A stretch of DNA of 64,000 bases from Microcaldota archaeon (GTDB taxonomy: Archaea > Micrarchaeota > Micrarchaeia > Micrarchaeales > Micrarchaeaceae), in the NCBI GenBank assembly GCA_021799475.1, contig JAJZAJ010000002.1, positions 208,855 to 272,854 of the forward strand, in the 5' to 3' direction. The notes under the pieces were generated by a model. That model was not told the DNA's origin. It was given only the letters and a program-made list of their open reading frames with translations, and made no database searches. The position numbers and the translations under genes were made by a program. Every line of letters starts with the position of its first letter. Position 1 is the first letter of the stretch. This document shows, one piece after another, positions 59,707 to 64,000 of the stretch.

Positions 59707-60273
59707 ATGGCTTTTTGCAGTGTGCATGGGAGGGTTGGAAAAGGCCAGATATGGAGCCTTGATATGATATTCGCCATGGTGATATTCTCTATAGCGATAA
59801 CAATCCTCGCGTTCACGTGGACTACGATAAGCGGGCAGGTGGACGCAGCGTATTCCGGCAGCTCTGTAATAATGCCGCTCCAGGCGCAGACTGTTGCAAA
59901 AAACCTTCTGTCGCCAGGGTATCCTGAAGGATGGCCAAGCCAGATAAACCTCTCAAACAAGAATTCATGGCTCAATGTAAGCGTTGGGCTCGGCAGTGCT
60001 TCCGGTGGAATAGGAAACCTGTCTTCATCTAAAATATACGCGCTAATGTCTATGGCTGACAGCAACTATCAGTTTACTAAACAGGAGCTCGGAGTCGCGT
60101 ATGATTACGACATACTTATACAGAGCGGAGCGATGAACCTGTCCATAGGCGAGCCGCCCGGAGTAAATAAAGCGGTTGCTATATATGTGCAGAGAGAGAA
60201 TGTCGTGGTTGACGGAGTTCCCGGAATGCTTACCGTTCTGATATGGACGAATACCCCTCTCGGAACGACATGA
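59707..60273 (+). CDS. Pilin-like small exported protein
   Basis: The 188-residue protein has a basic N-terminus ending VGKGQIWSLDMIFAM followed by a hydrophobic helix (VIFSIAITILAFTW), the pilin-like pattern KGQ-x3-D. The external remainder is about 145 residues with Asn/Ser-rich segments and no Cys. Position 11 bases after the large LamG gene and 81 bases before the next exported gene suggests an operon. It may be a minor pilin-like subunit. Confidence 0.65.
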   Translation: MAFCSVHGRVGKGQIWSLDMIFAMVIFSIAITILAFTWTTISGQVDAAYSGSSVIMPLQAQTVAKNLLSPGYPEGWPSQINLSNKNSWLNVSVGLGSASGGIGNLSSSKIYALMSMADSNYQFTKQELGVAYDYDILIQSGAMNLSIGEPPGVNKAVAIYVQRENVVVDGVPGMLTVLIWTNTPLGTT

Positions 60274-60354
60274 TGGTGTTATGTGTGCATGTGCAATTAT
60301 TTTATGCGTTGGTGCGATGATAATAGGATATTGGATAGTATGGGATGATATGTG

Positions 60355-62604
60355 ATGGTGATGAATGCGGATAATGTGAAAGGTTTTATCTTTACGGTCG
60401 ACGCGATATTCGCCATGGTTGTAGCCGCAGCCGCTGTTTCGATACTGCTCTATATACACTTCACTCCGCAGATTTCTTACCAGGAACCGGCGTCTGAAGC
60501 ATACAGCGTGATGCAGACGCTGCTCAGCACAACAGTTGCCCAGGCGGCTGCAGGGAGCACATATGCGAATTATTCCTATGTCGCAGGAAACTCATCGCAG
60601 TATACATGGCCAATGTTCGGACATGATGCAGCTGACTCCGGGGCGACACCGGGTTATGGACCGCAATTTCCGCGGTTGCTATGGGATTTTGGAACGAAAG
60701 ATGATATAGTGCCTGGCATATCGGTCGCTGACGGAGTAGTCGCCTTTGTGGAAGTCACTGGCACAGCGGGCTCGAGGCTGTTTATACTGAATGCAACAAC
60801 AGGGAAAGTTATAGCAAACACAACAGTAGGCAACAACTTCATAGTAAGTCCAATGATATACAATCATGAGATAGGGACTGCCAATTCCGGGGATTTTTTC
60901 AATTTCTATTCTGAGAACGGAACTAATATAGGGGAAGTGCAGGCACAGGACATATCTCTAAACAGCACTGGGTCAGCTTTTAACAACTATTTCCAGATCT
61001 CTAAAGATCTGGTTAGTTCTTCAAACTTCACGGAGCAGCTGTCAGGCACGATAGGGAGCTATCTTGCATATGGAAACGGAGCATACATTGCCTCAAACCA
61101 GCCAACAACTGGAGGAAGCCCTGGTACGATAAGCTCATTTGGATTATTCTCACAAGGAACGGCAAGAGAATGGATGCAGGGATGGACAAGGAATTTGGGA
61201 TCTGTGCTGAACACCACACCGCCATCGATTTCGGGAAATTACGTGGGCGTAGGATGGGGATCCAATCTTTCAGTGTACAGTCTCAACGGCAGCCGCGTCG
61301 TGGCGCTTACTTTCCCGACAAGGTTATCAGGAGGCCCGGCACTTGCGAACGGGTCCGCCTATGCCATCACAGGAAATGCACTGTATTCAATAAATATAAC
61401 CAGCAATAGCATTACTTATGCATCGAATATTTTGACGCCGACAGCCTCAACAGGCTCCAGTCTTTTTGAGAGGATGCCTGCTATAACACCGAACATCGTT
61501 TACGTGCTGGCAAATGGCCAGCTTTTCGAGGCATTCAACAGGTGGACCGGCCAGAGGCTATGGGCTGCACCGCTTAATGGCACTCCTTTCAAGCGCATCG
61601 GTGACGTTGCGATATCAGGAGGTAATGCCTATATCAGTGATGGAACAACTCTGTTCGCGTTCGGAGGCTGCTCCTCGAGCCCGCAGGAAAGTTTGCTGCA
61701 GGCTATAGCAACAATGTATGTCAATGGAGAAGGGGGCTGCGCTAACCTGCTGTTAAACTCCACATACGGCACCGGAAATATAGGCATCTTCATAAACGGC
61801 ACTTACGGTCCGGCGTACAAGCTTGCAAATTTCAGCTCGCTGCAAGGTTCCCAGTTTATAAGCTTCCAGGCAATAAATCTTCCGACAAGCTCACCTATTT
61901 CCGCGGCAGCATGGGTTTACCCGTATTCCGTGCAGGATGTCGCATCCGATAACGGCAACTTCGTAGGCGTACTCTCATATGGGACGAAGAGTACCGGCTG
62001 CACCCCCGGAGGAAATTCGTTTGTATTTGCAATCACTTCCCTGTTCAGGCCTTCTTTTTCCGATTATTGCAACAACGCGGTAGAAACCAATGGACCTACG
62101 CTATCCCCGAATGCATGGAACTTCATAGGGATAAGCGCCAGCGGATCGAATATTATATTTTATGTGAACAACCAGTCTGAGAGCATGACTGTTAAAAACA
62201 CGATTACCCCTGTATCAAAATTCCTTACAATTGGAGATGTGGATAACGGAGGCCCTGGAGGCAGGGTGTTCAACGGGATAATAGCAGGCGTGCAGCTATA
62301 CGGCAACGTGCTTACTGCAAACCAGATGACGCAGCTGTACAACGAGGGTCTGGGAGGCATGCCGATACAGAATAATAGCCTGGCAGGGTGGTGGCCGCTC
62401 GAGGGTGATGGATCAGACTACAGCGGCAACGGAAACGGCAACTTCGGTATTGCAAGATATCCCCTAAACTACGTAAGCAGCAATTATATGCCGCCGTCGC
62501 TGAAGAGCGCTTTTGAGGTAAGTGCCGCCTCAGTTCCTATGCTTTTAAATGTAAACGGCACTTATAACACTTATAATGTAAGTGTAGTAGTGTGGAGGAA
62601 ATGA
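60355..62604 (+). CDS. Pilin-like beta-propeller and LamG surface protein
   Basis: About 749 residues. The N-terminal VKGFIFTVDAIFAMVVAAAA parallels the preceding gene (KG-x-[FW]-[ST]-x-D-x-IFAMV). Residues 85-450 contain PQQ-type beta-propeller repeats (YTWPMFGHDAADSG; LFILNATTGKVIANTTVG; YISDGTTLFAFGG). A LamG domain follows (residues about 500-710, ending GWWPLEGDGSDYSGN). Alternative ATGs at 60355 and 60361 are possible. The stop overlaps the next gene by 4 bases, so the genes are coupled. Likely an extracellular ligand-binding protein. Confidence 0.7.
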   Translation: MVMNADNVKGFIFTVDAIFAMVVAAAAVSILLYIHFTPQISYQEPASEAYSVMQTLLSTTVAQAAAGSTYANYSYVAGNSSQYTWPMFGHDAADSGATPGYGPQFPRLLWDFGTKDDIVPGISVADGVVAFVEVTGTAGSRLFILNATTGKVIANTTVGNNFIVSPMIYNHEIGTANSGDFFNFYSENGTNIGEVQAQDISLNSTGSAFNNYFQISKDLVSSSNFTEQLSGTIGSYLAYGNGAYIASNQPTTGGSPGTISSFGLFSQGTAREWMQGWTRNLGSVLNTTPPSISGNYVGVGWGSNLSVYSLNGSRVVALTFPTRLSGGPALANGSAYAITGNALYSINITSNSITYASNILTPTASTGSSLFERMPAITPNIVYVLANGQLFEAFNRWTGQRLWAAPLNGTPFKRIGDVAISGGNAYISDGTTLFAFGGCSSSPQESLLQAIATMYVNGEGGCANLLLNSTYGTGNIGIFINGTYGPAYKLANFSSLQGSQFISFQAINLPTSSPISAAAWVYPYSVQDVASDNGNFVGVLSYGTKSTGCTPGGNSFVFAITSLFRPSFSDYCNNAVETNGPTLSPNAWNFIGISASGSNIIFYVNNQSESMTVKNTITPVSKFLTIGDVDNGGPGGRVFNGIIAGVQLYGNVLTANQMTQLYNEGLGGMPIQNNSLAGWWPLEGDGSDYSGNGNGNFGIARYPLNYVSSNYMPPSLKSAFEVSAASVPMLLNVNGTYNTYNVSVVVWRK

Positions 62605-64000
62605 AAAAAAGCATTTTTACTACAAATAAAAAGGGCATACTCCTTACGCTGCTGATGGTAGTAATGCTTATATTGATGGTTGGGGAACTTACCTTCTATA
62701 TAGCGCTGAATACGAATTATAATACTCTCGCTGAATCCGGAGCGGAGGCTTCCAGCCAGGGCAGCTTTGCCGGCGCTGTCCCGTCCGAGCTCTCGGGCTT
62801 CCTGCATACAGACCTCTATGCATCAATACTGGCTCTAAACCGTTATGAGAACACTTCAAGCCTCAGATATGGAAATTTCATAACCAATACGAGCCAGGAG
62901 CTATCGTCGCTAGTAGTCAACGGAACCGTGTTTTCTACAAACATGAGCAAATATATCGGGACAGCGTCGCTCAACGTACATATTGCAAATTTGGAAAAGC
63001 AGGCTGCAGCACAGGGGATAAACCTCACGTTTCAGAATAGCAACGTAATAATTTACCAGACGACTCCGTATGCGATAAACATAACTTATACTGGGATAAT
63101 GAATGCGACTACCGCATATGGGAAACTGAGCATACCGTTATTCGTAAACTCAAGCGTTAACCTAAACGGGCTTCCTGACCTCCTTGCTACGCAGGAGGGA
63201 TATCCATATCAGGTATATCTGCTGCCTAACGCCCCGCAGGCGAAGCTTATAGGAGGGACTACCGCGGAGATCGGATCGCATTCAGCCTTCATGTCCGTTT
63301 ACGGAACCGCATTATCAATACCTGCAGGCTCTACATGCAGCGCAGTGCCATTGCAGGATCAGAATGCCAATTATATACTTATAGACGGAGATTCTGGAGC
63401 GTTGGTAGGCACCTGCGGCACTGCGGGACTCATAACGTGTAATTCCGACCTGGCCGGGAGCATTAGCGTGCCTTGGCTGGCGTACGCGCCCGGAGTATGC
63501 TCGTCTGTTCTTAACGGCATATACAACGGCACACAGATTTTGCTTGACGGAGCTGTGCTGGGAGCCTATAATATATCCGCAATACAGGCGGAGCAGGGCA
63601 GCGGCTACTTCTTCCCGTCGCAGTATGCGCCGTCTTATCTCGAAAGGTCGGAAGGAGGCTTGACACAGAGTTCCACAGCAGGGATAACATCGCTTGGGCA
63701 GTACTCGAGAGAGACAACTGCTTTCAACAAGGGGCTTGCGAACACTCCCGCAGATACGCCTTCTCCGTCGCTCGATGCGCTCGATGTAGGAGATCCAGGT
63801 ATTACCCTGGCGGCGTGGATAGAACCAACAAACTTATCTACCTGTGGTTTTTCAGGAGTGGCTTTTTGCGAGATAATAGCCAAAAACGGAGCCTATCTTT
63901 TGGGGATAGATGGAGCAGGAAATTTATACTTTGCAATTAATAACACCGGCTCTAGCTGGAATTGGTACTCCGCTAATGCTGATATCAGAGCAGGGAACTA
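62601..64000 (+). CDS. Exported LamG-type protein (partial, runs off the window)
   Basis: The frame opens with ATG 62601 overlapping the previous stop (ATGA) and stays open to the window end, 466 codons. The start MKKSIFTTNKKGILLTLLMVVMLI... carries a signal anchor. An external region with five or more Cys follows, and the final visible part (DVGDPGITLAAWIEPTNLS, then LLGIDGAGNLYFAIN) begins a LamG domain. GGAGG 5 bases before the ATG is a good Shine-Dalgarno site. It is the last visible member of the surface-protein operon. Confidence 0.75.
   Translation, partial: MKKSIFTTNKKGILLTLLMVVMLILMVGELTFYIALNTNYNTLAESGAEASSQGSFAGAVPSELSGFLHTDLYASILALNRYENTSSLRYGNFITNTSQELSSLVVNGTVFSTNMSKYIGTASLNVHIANLEKQAAAQGINLTFQNSNVIIYQTTPYAINITYTGIMNATTAYGKLSIPLFVNSSVNLNGLPDLLATQEGYPYQVYLLPNAPQAKLIGGTTAEIGSHSAFMSVYGTALSIPAGSTCSAVPLQDQNANYILIDGDSGALVGTCGTAGLITCNSDLAGSISVPWLAYAPGVCSSVLNGIYNGTQILLDGAVLGAYNISAIQAEQGSGYFFPSQYAPSYLERSEGGLTQSSTAGITSLGQYSRETTAFNKGLANTPADTPSPSLDALDVGDPGITLAAWIEPTNLSTCGFSGVAFCEIIAKNGAYLLGIDGAGNLYFAINNTGSSWNWYSANADIRAGN

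Overview
The window is archaeal. Translation and information-processing genes have archaeal forms (aRF1 with NIKS and GGQ motifs, pelota, RNase P protein Rnp1, ribosomal proteins S4e, L32e and L19e, small primase subunit PriS, exosome Csl4, RNA polymerase subunit L). A CDP-archaeol synthase, STT3/AglB oligosaccharyltransferases and TATA boxes of archaeal type agree with this. Compact gene spacing, small surface-protein-rich loci and pilin-LamG fusions suggest a DPANN-type archaeon, perhaps Micrarchaeota (ARMAN-like). That placement is inference; only the domain Archaea is firmly supported.

Region by region. 1-2.1 kb: the end of an AAA+ ATPase gene, then a 1.87 kb integrated element bounded by a 32-bp direct repeat of the 3' end of tRNA-Leu(TAG). 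It carries a tyrosine recombinase, one unknown gene and a 5'-truncated asparagine-synthase-like gene. 2.2-4.7 kb: serS and prf1. 4.7-7.6 kb: two exported or membrane proteins and a 30-residue cysteine-rich small ORF. 7.8-10.9 kb: the probable S-layer protein, with a clear promoter, Shine-Dalgarno site and double terminator. 11.1-20.1 kb: an AglB paralogue, two large surface proteins and two MinD-like ATPases. 20.0-21.7 kb: a DUF4143-type ATPase gene flanked by two copies of the last 107 bp of the upstream minD gene. 21.7-28.6 kb: three secreted proteins sharing a C-terminal domain that ends in Cys, a membrane-anchored Ig-like protein with a very basic tail, and a second AglB paralogue. 28.7-31 kb: an anion-type ABC transporter with a duplicated permease.

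31-46.9 kb is a housekeeping and regulatory mix: carS, alaS, an Exo5/Cas4-like nuclease, a VapBC toxin-antitoxin pair, a membrane-spanning winged-helix regulator, a DedA protein, pelota, a winged-helix regulator, an alkyltransferase, ilvE, pth2, a HAD phosphatase, priS and a DUF373 protein. 47.0-53.2 kb is a ribosomal protein operon (rnp1-S17-L14-L24-S4e-L5-S14-S8-L6-L32e-L19e-L18-S5) lacking its usual neighbours at both ends. 53.2-64 kb holds pilin-like proteins fused to LamG domains, interrupted by a YgjP-type metallopeptidase, csl4 and rpoL. It ends in an operon of four exported LamG or pilin-like genes that runs off the window.

Roughly 40% of the window encodes surface proteins: S-layer, glycosylation enzymes, Thr/Ser/Asn-rich exported proteins, a possible fibre system and LamG pilins. 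Many N-x-S/T sequons in these proteins fit the presence of two AglB genes. The most interesting unexplained signals are the C-terminal-Cys secreted family with its Ig-like membrane partner, the minD-end duplication around the ATPase gene, the tandem pilin-LamG genes with an invariant N-terminal module, the HTH-membrane-ectodomain regulator and the tiny cysteine-rich ORF.
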